A stretch of DNA of 64,000 nt. Origin: Notamacropus eugenii. Its lineage: Eukaryota; Chordata; Mammalia; Diprotodontia; Macropodidae. The position numbers and the translations under genes were made by a program. Shown piece after piece: positions 31,333 through 42,665 of this stretch. How positions within the stretch are numbered: position 1 is the first letter of the stretch; each line of letters starts with the position of its first letter. Where the stretch lies: the NCBI RefSeq assembly GCF_028372415.1, contig NC_092878.1:66977830-67041829 (forward strand), written 5' to 3'. A model generated the notes under the pieces. It was not told the origin of the DNA and ran no database searches. It saw only the letters and a program-made list of their open reading frames with translations.

Positions 31333-31911
31333 TGTAGTGTCACTTGTCACTTGTGTAAGGTGTTTTTTACTTGTCACTGACCCTGAACACAGAGGGTGCT
31401 CCGAGGAGCATGTAGTGCTAATGTGATATTCACAGAGCCTATGGCAGCCATAAATATCCCAGTGCAATTCTGAATCACAAAATACAACAGACTCTGCACA
31501 TGGAAGACAGAACCAAAACATTTATTCAGATACCAGAAAGCCAAATCCATCATAGTAACAAAGACTTTTATACACAATAACAATGCAGAGGCCAACACTA
31601 GCTCCAAGCTTTCCCTCTGTTAGGCTTCCCATAAACCAGCTCCCTTAAACAAATCACAAGCAGGCTCCCTTAAACAAAGTGCCTTCTCTCCTGTGTCCTT
31701 CAGTTCTGACTGTTTTCTCACTGTTTCCCCTCTGCTCTACTCTATCTCTGCCTCTTCCTGTTTTTTCTGTTCAGCAAACTGCTCCCACCACCATATGACT
31801 CAGACTTCCAGGCAGGTGACATTGGGTGTATTAATGAACAGGAAAGATCTTGTCATTTAAATGACCATTATAGAGCATTTGCCACAGTCATGGCATGATC
31901 TAAGTGTCACA
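31333..31911 (-). mobile_element. Probable solo LTR, reverse orientation
   Basis: The plus strand starts TGTAGTGTCAC and ends GTGTCACA, giving TG...CA termini. On the minus strand a TATA-like TATAAAAG (31566-31573) is followed about 45 bp later by AATAAA (reverse of TTTATT at about 31521), in the order expected of U3-R. The inner GTGTCAC motif occurs at both ends. No retroviral gene flanks it. The borders are inferred from the termini only, and the flanks AAAAGT/AGGTGA do not match. Confidence 0.5.
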
Positions 31912-32655
31912 AGGTGAGTATTCTGGGGCAGAGGTCTGGTATTTGCTGTGAGTAACCCGTTACAGTCTTTAGGGAATAATAGGAGACTCTGAAGAATTTT
32001 GATTGGGGTTTTGCAAAAGGGAGAGATTACAAAGAGTGGGAAAATACTGAGGAGTGAGGTTGTAGTTGTCTTGAAGGTGGCTACTGTGATCCATCTTTGA
32101 TAAGTTGATGATGTCTCATTATATTTTGTCGATCTTCTGGCACTCAAAGAATCCTGACTTTCTTTGGGAGACACCTTTCCTTGGTATAAACAATCCGATT
32201 ATTCCTTCCTCCTGTGCTGGCACATTGGACCTATGGATTATTTAAGCAGATGTTATACTATCTTCCTCTGACTCACTGGCCTTTTCTCCGACCTTCCAGA
32301 GAAAATCTGTTATCCATTATAAGCTCCTTAATCCACTACTCCATGTCTCAAAACAGTTCTGCCATTACTCATTCTTTCCTCATTTGACTCCAAATTTGAG
32401 AAAGAAGGAGCTCTTCACCTTGTCAGGACAAACACCTAGGGGTGTGATCTTTAGCCTGTTTATTTAGGGTAGTTTTTTTAAGTTTTGTAATTTTCAACAT
32501 TTTCCCATCTCTTTGGTGCAGTAAGTATAAAGTCATCTGCAAATAAGAGCCTCTGGAGGGCTTTGTCACCTGTAAGGGAATTGCTCTTCCATTTGAACAT
32601 GATTTTGGACATTTTCTAAGATGGTGGCAAATATTTAGGAAATACTTCTCTCCTT
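31912..32655. other. No recognised feature
   Basis: I see no gene or named repeat. Confidence 0.4.
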
Positions 32656-32711
32656 TATCTATACATGCACACACACATTCACACACATGTATGTACATAT
32701 GTATCTATATA

Positions 32712-32965
32712 GTTTGTATGTTTGTCCTTTGTTCTCAGAGAGGACCATGACATCAGGGAGGTGATAACATGACTTGCAGTTGACTGGGATTTGAGTGAAG
32801 GAGAGTTTTGCAAGGTCACCATTCTTACTTTCTCCTCCTGAATCATTTGGATCCAGTGGCTAGATATTCATCAGAACTGGTAGAGATGGCCCACGATGCA
32901 GTGGGAGAACTTGGCCTTTTAAACTAAGGTCTTTTCATGTTCTCACTTTGAGTGAGTAGTGAATA
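32712..32965 (-). mobile_element. RTE-tailed SINE, reverse orientation
   Basis: The left end (TTTGTCCTTTGTTCTCAGAG, GACCATGACATCAGGGAGG) is the reverse complement of the tail of the RTE LINE at 48243-48266 (GATGTCAT...GAAGGACAAA). This shows that RTE machinery moved it. The body (TGACTTGCAGTTGACTGGGA, GGATCCAGTGGCTAGATATT, GATGGCCCACGATGCAGTGG) is a dispersed marsupial SINE. The right limit is uncertain. Confidence 0.75.
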
Positions 32966-33244
32966 ATCCTCTTTAGGAGGTGAGTCAAGGGATAGGCTCT
33001 TTAATTTAAAAAAAAAAAATCAAACTGGGAGGTATATGATTGACCAAAAGAAAAACAGCTACTAATTGCATTCATTTGGATCCTGGAGAGCCCCCAAAAT
33101 TGTCATTAAGTGGTGCTTGGTCAGGGACCTATTGTTCATTCTATGAGCTCCAGAGTAAAATGGATTTAAGGTTTGATTTTTGACAAAGTAATCTCCGTAA
33201 TAAACCCCAAGTGAACTGGGCAGCTTTTGGCCTTCAAAATTTAA

Positions 33245-33310
33245 CTTCCTTTGGAGAGGAGATGGAGAAGGAGAGGGAGAGAGAAAAAGAGAAGGAGAGG
33301 GAGAGCTGAG
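33245..33310. repeat. (GGAGA)n purine-rich tract
   Basis: AGGAGATGGAGAAGGAGAGG continues as GAGA-rich sequence. Confidence 0.75.
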
Positions 33311-33324
33311 TTACCTAGCTGGCA

Positions 33325-33437
33325 TCTACAGATGTATATGTGTGTAGACATACACACATATTTTACATTGTATATATATATGTATACATACATACATACA
33401 TACATATGTATATATGTACATATATACACATATATAT
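33325..33437. repeat. (CATA)n/(TATA)n microsatellite
   Basis: Alternating TATATA and CATACATACATA units. The open frames on both strands here are artefacts. Confidence 0.85.
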
Positions 33438-33589
33438 GAAATCTTATTTTCATTTCCTTCCTGAATGCTATATAGTCCAATCAAATTGACCTACTTACTT
33501 TTCTACAAATATGATATTCCATTTCCCATAACTATTCTTTTGCACAGTCTATCTCTTGAGCCTGGAAAGAATTCCCTTCTTGACCCCAG

Positions 33590-33880
33590 CACTTAAAATC
33601 CTGTTTCCCTCAAAGCTCAACTCAAACATCATTCAGTTCTTTCATGGGGGCCTTTCTTGATTCTCCTATGCTGTTAATATTTGCTTTCTCTGAAATGACT
33701 ATTTATTTCTTTAATATGTATCCTGTAAGTATTCACATGCATGCCATGTGAATTATGTTATAGAATGAAATCTCCTTCAGGGAAAGGACGATTTCACTTT
33801 TTTTTTAAATCCCCAGTAGCTAACACAATGTCTGTGACACTGTAGGTATTTAACAAATGCTTATTGATCGCTTTGTTGTC
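33590..33880 (+). mobile_element. L2 LINE 3' end
   Basis: TCAAAGCTCAACTCAAACAT, GGGGGCCTTTCTTGATTCTC, TGAAATCTCCTTCAGGGAAA, CCCCAGTAGCTAACACAATG, GTATTTAACAAATGCTTATT at the 3' terminus. Confidence 0.85.
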
Positions 33881-35194
33881 ACCAACAAAAATAATCCTAA
33901 CTGCATCTTTTATGGAGGTTTTGTAAATGTTAAATAAAGTCTGAATGTTTCTTTAATCTTAAACTATAGTTCTATGATAAAGAAGTGGAAGTGACCAAAA
34001 GATCCAGTTGTCTGATCTCCTGACCACCCTGCTCCTGGACAGCATCTTAATGAACCACTCTCCAGTTCTAATAACGTGATGAACAGTTCAGATTTTAGGG
34101 TCGGATTTCTCATTTATAAGCAGTACTTGTGCTAACAACCGAATTGCTATGCATACAATACTGGAACAATTGTAAAGACCTTTTGTGAGTAAAGAGTGTT
34201 AATACAGATGAAGACACAGTTGATAGAATTCCATAGACCTAATATATACGTGTCCTATATAGTTTAGGTTAGCTTCCTGTGTGTGTATAGATAATATTAG
34301 ATCCTGCTATAAGGCAATGTTATTTTTTTGTGGAAAATTACGAGGCACTTACAAGAGAACAGAAATAAAGTATTTAGAGGCTCCATACTGTGAAACAGTG
34401 ATTATTGCTATTCATTTTACAATTCCAGTGGTGAAGGATATTATCTTAAGAACATTAGAAGATTTCAGCTGTGAAGAAATAGCTACCCTGGGAATGATAG
34501 GCATCTCAGGGAAGTTGTTGTATCAAACCAGGTTGGAAGTTTCAGGATACAGAGGCAGAAGGAAGGAAACTTGTTGATTGAATCTGGTGAATGAAGCTGA
34601 GTAAGAGTAGGGAGATAAAATTTGATGAGAAATGGCTCTCTTTAAAATCACCAAAACAGATGTGAGTGCAGGGTAGAATAAGGAAAAGACAATGTTAGGA
34701 CTCAGTATGTACCACTCCCATGCATCCATTCAACGGATAATAAAAGAAACCTTCTCAGTTCTTTAACTCATTTGCAGCAGTTATATTATTTTCAACAGAA
34801 ACTTATGTGCTATTTCTGAGACTACAGCCTTGTTTATAAGAATAGTATAGTCACCTGATTTTCACTGTTCAACAGATTAGCAAATGCTCCTGGGTACAAC
34901 TGCTTATTGTCTCCTAACTGCTACAGTAAATGGCAAGTCATAAAATGAAATGTTTAAATTGCATTTTGCATGCAATTCTGATTTTGTGCCATAAACATTG
35001 TGAAACATTGATGTTATTTATGGCACATTGTTAAGCATACCTGGTGCTGGGTAAAATGCGAATTTTACAGCATTTTTTAAAGGTCTGATTAAAAAGTTAT
35101 CTCTGTAGTTTTGGAAGCCATTTGTTTGTGAGGGAAAAATAAAATTCCCAATAAAAAAGAGTAATTGTCATTACTTCAACAGACATTTTAAATA
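33881..35194. other. Unique sequence with a strong inverted repeat at 34985-35027
   Basis: No repeat family is recognised across 1.3 kb. The 98-codon frame at 34281-34577 has no recognised product. The 34930-35110 part is rich in dyads (see the separate entry). Confidence 0.4.
34985..35027. repeat. 11-bp perfect inverted repeat with 21-nt loop
   Basis: TGTGCCATAAA (34985-34995) and TTTATGGCACA (35017-35027) are exact reverse complements. About 30 bp upstream ATTGCA...TGCAAT forms another small dyad. It lies outside recognised repeats, so a regulatory or structured-RNA role is possible but unproven. Confidence 0.7.
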
Positions 35195-35350
35195 CTGTAT
35201 AAACCAAAGTGGCACTGTGATGTAGTGCATAGAGTGCTGACCTTGGAGTTGGGAAGACTTGGATTCAGATCTTGACTCTGACATTTACTAGTCATGTAAC
35301 CATGGTCAAGCTTCTTAAGTTGATTTCCTGAGATTGAGGCAACTTTCTTA
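35195..35350 (+). mobile_element. CORE-type SINE
   Basis: GTGATGTAGTGCATAGAGTG, GACCTTGGAGTTGGGAAGAC, TTGGATTCAGATCTTGACTC, then a decayed GTCATGTAACCATGGTCAAG box. The 3' half is missing. Confidence 0.8.
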
Positions 35351-35499
35351 AAATTATAGATGGAAAATTAGTTCCTACATGGAAAAAAAAATCACATTAA
35401 TTCATCCAAATAAGGCAAGGTTTTTGTAGTAATCTCATTATTTTCATTACCTTTAAGATTTTCTTGGTTATATAGTCAAATCAATGAACAAACATTATT

Positions 35500-36430
35500 C
35501 ATTTATTTGTTTAATATAGATACATACATATACATATATGTAAATCCATATGTTTCTATTTATGAATTTCTTTCCCTGGAAGTGGATAGCATCCTCCTTC
35601 ATAAGTCTAAGTCTTTCTGTGCTTTTCTAAAATCAACCAGCTCATCATCTTTTATAGTAATGTTGAGGTTGGGGAGCTTGGGACCCTGGGTCCTGCCTGA
35701 GTGAATTTGACTCAAGCCTTCTTTCAGCCAAAGAGAAAAACAAAGTTTATTAAAGATCCGCCATATTGGGTTGACTCTTAAGAAGCCTTACCATTTGTGA
35801 TGATTGCAGGCCAGATAGAATCTGAGCTAGTCTGAATCTGAGCATGTTCATGGAGGCAAGATGGAGTTTATATACAGAAAGACTGTGGGAGGGATCTAGG
35901 AGTGGTCAAGGAGTCTGGGGTGATGAGAGGAGGGGATTAGGGAGGGTCTTGAGGAGGAGTCTAAGAAGGATCTTGATGGGACTGGAGTGACTAGAGGTCA
36001 GAACCCAGAAAGTAATATTTTAATGGAGTCAAGAGTGGGAAGCAGCCTGAGGCAATCTGGAGGTAACAGACAATGGAAGGCTAGGCTAGGTTAAAGGTAA
36101 CAGAGATTTGGGCCTAGGGATAATACAAAGCTTATGGCCTCAAGTGAAGGCCTCATGAAGTGAAAGATTCAAGGAGAGTTCAAGGGGGTTCCCAGAGCCT
36201 ATCTCCATCAGTATTCTATCACAATCATGTAGAATAACTTGTTTAGCCATTCCGCAGTTGAAAGGCATCTATCCTCTGAACTAAACTGACTGGTATAAGA
36301 TAATAACTCACAGGTGTTTTAATTTGCCTTTTTCTCATCAATAATGATTTAGAGCATTTTTATGTGACTATATATAGTTTTGATTTCCTCATCGAAAAAC
36401 TGCCTACTCATATACTTTGACCATTGAGGA
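35500..36430 (-). mobile_element. Old L1 fragment split by an LTR
   Basis: Left part 35560-35660 (TTCCCTGGAAGTGGATAGCA, CTGTGCTTTTCTAAAATC, CAGCTCATCATCTTTTATAG) and right part 36211-36430 (GTATTCTATCACAATCATGT, TTTAGCCATTCCGCAGTTGA, TCTCATCAATAATGATTTAG) are consecutive pieces of the antisense L1 3' region. The LTR at 35661-36210 separates them. Confidence 0.7.
35661..36210 (-). mobile_element. Solo LTR, reverse orientation, inside L1
   Basis: 550 bp with TG at the left and CA at the right (TGTTGAGG...CTCCATCA). On the minus strand TATATAAAC (about 35868-35876) precedes AATAAA (about 35747-35752) by about 115 bp, the U3-R order of an LTR promoter and polyadenylation signal. It interrupts an L1 cleanly. 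The flanking tetramers GTAA and GTAT differ by one base, consistent with a decayed 4-bp duplication. No retroviral genes remain. Confidence 0.8.
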
Positions 36431-36814
36431 ATGAACAAGTATTACTTATTATTGATCCTTAGAAATAACTGGGCTAAATGCTGTTGGGGAGAGAAGGATA
36501 AGACAGCACTCTTGTTCTCACAAATCTTAGACTGTAGTTGGGGAATAAGAGACATGAGGGAGGGGGCTGAGGGATTGTGCAGTTCATTTCCCTTCTGTGG
36601 GGAACTTCCAAAATTGGAGAATCCTTTTTAACAATGCAGTTTAACAGCTATTTCACAATTCATAATCTTGGAGAATTTCTTAAAATACCATGAGGTTATG
36701 TGACTTTCATAGCCATAAACAGACAGTATGCATCAGAAAGATAGCTTGAATCTAAGTCTTTACCCACTAGTCCTCCAGTGGCCTGACAATATGGCATGAA
36801 AAGGTGATTAAACT
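36431..36814. other. No recognised feature
   Basis: The short open frame at 36431-36631 has no recognised product. Confidence 0.4.
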
Positions 36815-36975
36815 AAATTGAATTCAATAAACAACTGTTAGGCACTTACTATATGAAAAAACATGTTAAGAGCTGGGGATAAAAAGACAAAAACTGTAAA
36901 ACAGTTCCTACTCTTAAAGAGTTTATAATTACTTATAATTGGTAATACAAGCCATTATATGATGTATGGACTGAG
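36815..36975 (-). mobile_element. L2 LINE 3' end, reverse orientation
   Basis: TTCAATAAACAACTGTTAGG, CACTTACTATATG, AAGAGCTGGGGATAAAAAGA, TTCCTACTCTTAAAGAGTTT: an antisense L2 tail. Confidence 0.75.
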
Positions 36976-37204
36976 GGTGGGTTGATTGTGCAAGATATAA
37001 GTAGACCAACCAGCTTGATGCACAAACTAGAAATAGATGAAAATAATGTTGGAAAAGATGTCTTTAAATCATTCAAATAGGGTATGGATTTTCAGGAATA
37101 TTTCTAATTTGCAAATAACAAACATTAATTTGATTTAATTTGTAATTATGTATGGCATACATATAATTAATTTTTATATAATATTATTATAATTAATCAT
37201 TTAA

Positions 37205-37520
37205 CTCTTCATGTCTGGGATTTCCTCTTTTCTTATCTTGGCCTCCTGGCTTTCTTCAAGTCCCAGCAAAAATTCCACCTACCACGGGAAACCTTTCCCA
37301 ACTCCTCTTAATTCTAATGTCTTTCCTTTGTAGGTTATTTTCAAATTATCCTGTATATATATATTTTTTAAAATACATGGTTGTTGACATGTTGTCTCAC
37401 CCATTAGATTGTGAATTCCTTGACAACAAGGACTGTCTTTTGCTTTTCTTTGTATTCTCAGAGCTAAACTAAGTGAATGGAAAATAGGGGGTTCAGAATA
37501 AATTCTAATTGATTGATTAG
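37205..37520 (+). mobile_element. L2 LINE 3' end
   Basis: CTGGCTTTCTTCAAGTCCCA, GGAAACCTTTCCCAACTCCT, ATTAGATTGTGAATTCCTTG, GGACTGTCTTTTGCTTTTCT, then a decayed terminus ending ATTGATTGATT. Confidence 0.85.
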
Positions 37521-38349
37521 GCCCCTTCTTTGTCTAAAGATTCATAGATCTTGGACCAAGGTGATGTGAAAGAGTTAATGCGGATTCCTCACTCAGAGAC
37601 AGGAAGGGACAACTTAAGCAATTCACTTATAATTCCTTCTCTAAAACCTTACTGCTCCAGAATATTCTCAATCTGCTCCAGCTTGTGTCAAGTGAAGTGA
37701 ATAAAGGAGTGACCTATTGTGCATCTTAGAAATGTTGAAAACTCACTTTTGTGGAGACTGAATTTTTTCTCTATTCCACCATTCCATGGTTCAAATAAAT
37801 CTGAGAAAGTAACAAAGGCCCAGATGAAAGTCACTGTTTGGTATACATGTCCTGATTTTAGTGTATCTGTAGTATCTATAGGTATAACATTTCAGGAGGT
37901 TTTAAAGTCATTAAAGGTAGGACCCTTTTTTACACTTCTCTAAAATAAAAACGTGCTTTTTGTTAGTTTTACTGAAGTTTTGTTGTTTGTTTATTTCAGG
38001 GAATGGCTCTCTGGATAGGGAAGGGGAGTTATATTTGAAAAAGAAAGTGATACAAAAACAAATATAACAATAATTTTTTGAAGATCTACATGAATAAGAT
38101 ATGTAGAAAAAGCCCACACATTTGGGAAAAATTAAAATATTTTATTACTCTTTAAACTTTTTACAGATATTTCTGTAAAAGCAGTTTTTCTTGGTTGATA
38201 ACCTTGTTTGTTCTTCATCAAATGATCTTATTTGTCACATGGCATTAGGAGTATTTGGGTTGAAATGCTACCTCAGATGCTTAGTAATCAAATGAACTTG
38301 ACAAGTATCTACACCTTTTCATCTCAAAGAAGAGAAATGAAGGAAATAA
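37521..38349. other. No recognised feature
   Basis: I see no gene or named repeat. Confidence 0.4.
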
Positions 38350-38610
38350 ATATACAACACCTACTATGTTCTACAGAGCACCTACTATTTGCTAAGCGCA
38401 TTTAAAAATGAATAGTATCTCATTTGGTTTCCATCACTACCCCATGATATAGATGCCATTATCACTGTCATTTTACAGATGAGGAAACTGAGGCAAACAG
38501 AGGTGAAATGATTTGCCCAGGGTCATTAAGCTAGTAAGTGTCTGAGGCAGGATTGATCAGGTCTTGATGACTCCTGGAGAAGCACTCTCTATCACCAACT
38601 GCCTCAACAA
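38350..38610 (-). mobile_element. MIR-type SINE, reverse orientation
   Basis: TGATATAGATGCCATTATCA, CATTTTACAGATGAGGAAAC, TGAGGCAAACAGAGG, TTTGCCCAGGGTCATTAAGC, and a head near 38590. Nearly full length. Confidence 0.88.
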
Positions 38611-40004
38611 ATGAGAATTTATATTCGAAGTGAAGAGTTCTTAACCTGATTTTTAGTAATATTTTGATAACCGTATTTTATTACCGTTTTTTGGACATAA
38701 TATTATGCATTTTTTTTTGTTCATTTAAAAATCTTATCCTGAAAAGAGATCCATAGTCTTCTCCAGATTGCCAAAGGGCTCCATGACATCAAAATTGTTA
38801 AGAATCCCTATTTAAGTCACAGCTAGGCTGCAACCTGCATTAGTGGAAGGTATATTCTACGTGAAAAAGCACAAATTCTTTGTGATTACACATATTTATT
38901 TTTACAGTAATTACAATGTTTTCTGAAAAAAAGGTTGAACAAGAAAGAAACAAGAAGCCTCTAAATTCGACAAATATAATTTTTACAGCTTAGAACTTTG
39001 CCTAATCATTTTCCTTTCTGATGTAACATTGTTTGCAGTTTCTCTTTCATCTAATGCTTCATCTTATAATTTATATGAACTTAAAAAATTATAGCTTTTA
39101 TTACAGCATTTCCCCTTCTCAGTTTTCATATTTTGAAAATAAGAACATATCTTCTCTTAATCAGCAGAAGTACAGTCCTAGGATTTGGAGTTAGACATTG
39201 GTGGTAGAGATTATATAATCTAAGTCAGTCACTTTAGTTTAAAACGTGGAAATTTTGTCTAATAGGGGTAAAGTGACTTACTTGTGTTTGATGCAAGTAT
39301 CAGAATCAGAATTTCAACCTAAATCCTGTAAAAAATAAATTCAGTGTTCAAACATTTGAGTCATTAGAGTAAAATGTATCCTTCAAGTTATTACTACATC
39401 AAAGTACATATCTTAAAATCATGTCAGATTCCTTGAGAGGGTCAACAAGCAGCTGTGCCTGGCTGCTGTTTTCAGCTACATTTCCCGGATCCACAGCTCC
39501 CTCTTGGTTGCTACCATGACACTTTGCCTCCATAGCTATCTGATGATAACCTCTGTCACTGTTATTTGCTTTTGGAACTGCCAAATTCAGTTTCTCTAAA
39601 ACTTTTGGGAAGCATCATTACTCTTTTAGAGTGTCATCAGTCATGGCCAAAATGCCCTGGGTCTAGTCAACATATTTTCACACTTATTGTAATTCACCCT
39701 CAGAGCACTAACCTGGCTGGTCCATAAAAGTGCCACTCAGGCAACTCTTTGACTTTTTAAAAATTTTATTTGCACCTTTTAACAGGTCCTCAGACAGTCC
39801 TTAATCTAAGCTCACATGAATTACTTTGACTTTTTTTCTTCCTCAAAGGGGCAGGGAAGATTTATTCTCCTTCCTACTGCCCTTGTATACCACCATTACC
39901 TCACAATGAATCTGAGATAAAAATAAACCCCCATTTCATTTGCTCTTTCATTTCGTGTTATATCCCCCACTAATTAGCATTTAGGTATGATTTTTTTTAG
40001 TTTC
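38611..40004. other. No recognised feature
   Basis: 1.4 kb without a named repeat. A 61-codon minus-strand frame at 39399-39584 starts only from TTG and has no recognised product. Confidence 0.4.
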
Positions 40005-40540
40005 TGATAAGCATCTGGAAACAGTTAGTTGGCATAGTGAATAGTGTGCTGGGCCTGGATTCAGGAAGATCTGAATTTAAATTTAGTCTCAAATATTGTC
40101 TGTGCGACCCAGGGCTAGTCACTTAACTTACATCTGCCTCAGTTTCCTCAGGTTTAAAATGAAGATAATAGTAGCATTTACCTTCCAGGGTTGTTGTAAG
40201 GATCCAATAAAGGAATGCCTTAGCACAGTACTGGACAACTAGGTGGTACAGTGGATAGAGCACTGGGTTTTGAATAAGGAAAACTCATCTTCATGAGTTC
40301 AAATCTGGTCTCAGTAACTTACTAGCTGTGTGACCCTGGGAAAGTCACTTAACTGTATTTGCCTTAGTTTCTGATCTATAAAATGAACTGGAGAAGAAAA
40401 TGGCAAATGATACCAGTATCTTTGCAAACAAAATCCCAAATGGGATCATGGAGAGTTAGATACAAGAGAAGAATGACAAATAGCACAGTGCCTGGCACAT
40501 AGGAAGCCCTATGTAAATGTTAGCTACGTTTAGCCATTGG
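40005..40540 (+). mobile_element. MIR/CORE SINE interrupted by a second SINE
   Basis: The left part (40005-40234) has a head (TGTGCTGGGCCTGGATTCAG), a CTAGTCACTTAAC box, and CORE text (TTCCAGGGTTGTTGTAAGGA, TTAGCACAGTACTGG). The right part (40496-40540, CACATAGGAAGCCCTATGTA) completes its tail. The two are separated by a SINE at 40235-40480. Confidence 0.85.
40235..40480 (+). mobile_element. CORE-type SINE nested in a SINE
   Basis: ACTAGGTGGTACAGTGGATA, TTACTAGCTGTGTGACCCTG, AATGAACTGGAGAAGAAAAT, CCCAAATGGGATCATGGAG, then an A-rich end. It is flanked by TAGCACAGTACTGG (40221-40234) and TAGCACAGTGCCTGG (40481-40495), a near-identical target duplication taken from the older SINE. The same family lies reversed at 56703-56955. 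Confidence 0.88.
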
Positions 40541-42170
40541 GAGGCTATCAGAAATGCTGGAGATGCACAAGACATATTAGAAATATCTTCTGGAAGAACT
40601 CTGCCCCTTCACATGATCATGTATAAAAGGCAATGGGGTAGTCACTTCTTATTAGGAACAACTACACTATTTCCAAAGAAAATTCTGGTGTGAGTCCTGA
40701 AAACATTCAAATACACTTAGAAAATACAGTAGGCTCACAAAACTCTGTGGTCCTCAATAATCTTGTATGGAGCCCACACATTCTTGAGGAGGAGCCTTAA
40801 GAAAAAAATAACGAAGTCAGAATTTTATGGAAACAGACCCCAAGCTCTTTTTAACTCTTAAAAGGCATTCATTTCTATAGCCAGGCTAGGTTTTATTCAT
40901 GGGGTAAAAGGGAGGGGAATAGTGGAAGTGGAGGAAGAGAAAATCAACCAACTTGTACTATATGATTGAAGTAAAGTTTCCTTTTTTTTTTCTTTTTCTT
41001 TTTTTTTTAGTGGGCTGATGAATTAGAAAATTAGAAGTTTCTTGAGCCTGACAGACAGCGAGGAGATAATTTGGAGGAAGGGGACAGGTTTTGAAAAACA
41101 GAAGGGACACTTGGAAAGATCTAACGTAGACTTTGAAGACTTCACAATTTTACTTTGTAATGTGTCTTACCTTCATTTGTAATGTGCATTATGTAATACT
41201 TGTTAGGTCCTCCTTGTTCCACTCTGGAGAATCATGGGTAAAAAGAGTAATGGCTGTTTAATTATAATGCTGAATGTGAACTATACTATAATATAAATAA
41301 ACTTTAGACCCTACTTTAAGAGGGGATAGCTTTTTTTTCTTCTTAGGAAACAGAGGACCTAATTGGTTCTTAGACCCTAAGTAATACCTTTTTCTGAATT
41401 CATGCAGTACATAGCCAAATATCACTTTATAAAAAGTATGGCAAAGGTCAACAGTAGGGTATTGTTCCCCTCAGCCCTATAATTTCATCTCCTCATTAAA
41501 ATATCATTTTGAATGAATAAAACAAAAATACCTTCCAGCCTGAAGGAGCTTATTGTTATGATGGAGAGGTCTCTAGATACTTCTCAGTATTTAACAATTA
41601 ATGTGTGCACAGAGATGTTTATATATTCAGTCTATTTAAGGAAAGATTGAATGTCCTTTGGGGGCAAATACTGACCTTGAACTTCCTTTCAGTTTGTATT
41701 TCTGCCCCATGTTAATGATTTGTAGCATGTGCTTATAAAATCATATCTGAAGATTTTGGGGTATGCTACACTTTGGATAAAAGGTAACTAAAGTCATTTT
41801 AAATGTAATTTATTTCTCAGTGTATTTATCAGAGACTTTTATTTGTGATTACACTATTCAATGATTAAATAAATGTGGAGAAGGAAATAAGGATTGAAGA
41901 TTAAAAAGGAGACATACGTTCTCACTTTCTCCTTTAAGGATAGATTAGTTCAGTGGTTCACTATAGCTACTGTCCCTCGCGCTTTCAATACAAAACCAAA
42001 CCAAACCTCCAAATCAAAACCCACAAAACAACTGAGCAACACTAGGGAGGAAAAGTCCTTTAGCCGAAGCCTGGACTTGAAGTGGACTCAAAGTTGAAGG
42101 AAGAATGCCTATACTCTCTCTTTCACTTTTACCTTTGAGTGAAATGAATTCTATAAATATAATGAGTTTT
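40541..42170. other. No recognised feature
   Basis: 1.6 kb of unique-looking sequence with a T-rich run near 40980-41010. I see no gene or repeat. Confidence 0.4.
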
Positions 42171-42175
42171 GATGC

Positions 42176-42305
<130 letters not shown>

Positions 42306-42324
42306 ACTTCCTAAGTATGAGACC

Positions 42325-42485
42325 TGGGTATCCTCATATGGAGACATAGTATCTGAATTCAAATTTTAACTCTGTTGGGTACTCTGTGTGTGAACTTGTG
42401 CAATTCAGTTCATATCTCTTGGCTTCAATCTCATCATTAAAATAAAAGGTTATGCCATAACTTTCAGCTCTAAATCCATATTTCT
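42325..42485 (+). mobile_element. CORE-type SINE, decayed
   Basis: ATAGTATCTGAATTCAAATT, ACTTGTGCAATTCAGTTCAT, TCATCATTAAAATAAAAGG, TAACTTTCAGCTCTAAATCC follow the SINE order from head to tail with many changes. Confidence 0.55.
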
Positions 42486-42541
42486 AAGACCCACTGATCC
42501 ATATCCCTATGGGAATTTATTAAGCTGATCTATCAGGGCAT

Positions 42542-42570
42542 TATCTATCTGTCTATCTGTCTATCTATCA

Positions 42571-42626
<56 letters not shown>

Positions 42627-42665
42627 CTCTGTCTGTCTTTCTATCCATATCTATATACCTACCTA
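42542..42665. repeat. (TCTA)n microsatellite
   Basis: TCTA/TCTG units run for about 100 bp with imperfect edges. Confidence 0.95.

Noticed and set aside
34281-34577. 98-codon plus-strand open frame in non-repeat DNA
   Set aside because: No recognised domain, no evident splice context or homologue, and a length expected by chance in AT-rich sequence.
39399-39584. 61-codon minus-strand frame with a globular-looking composition
   Set aside because: It starts only from TTG, and I recognise no family. A processed pseudogene is possible but has no support such as a poly(A) or target duplication.
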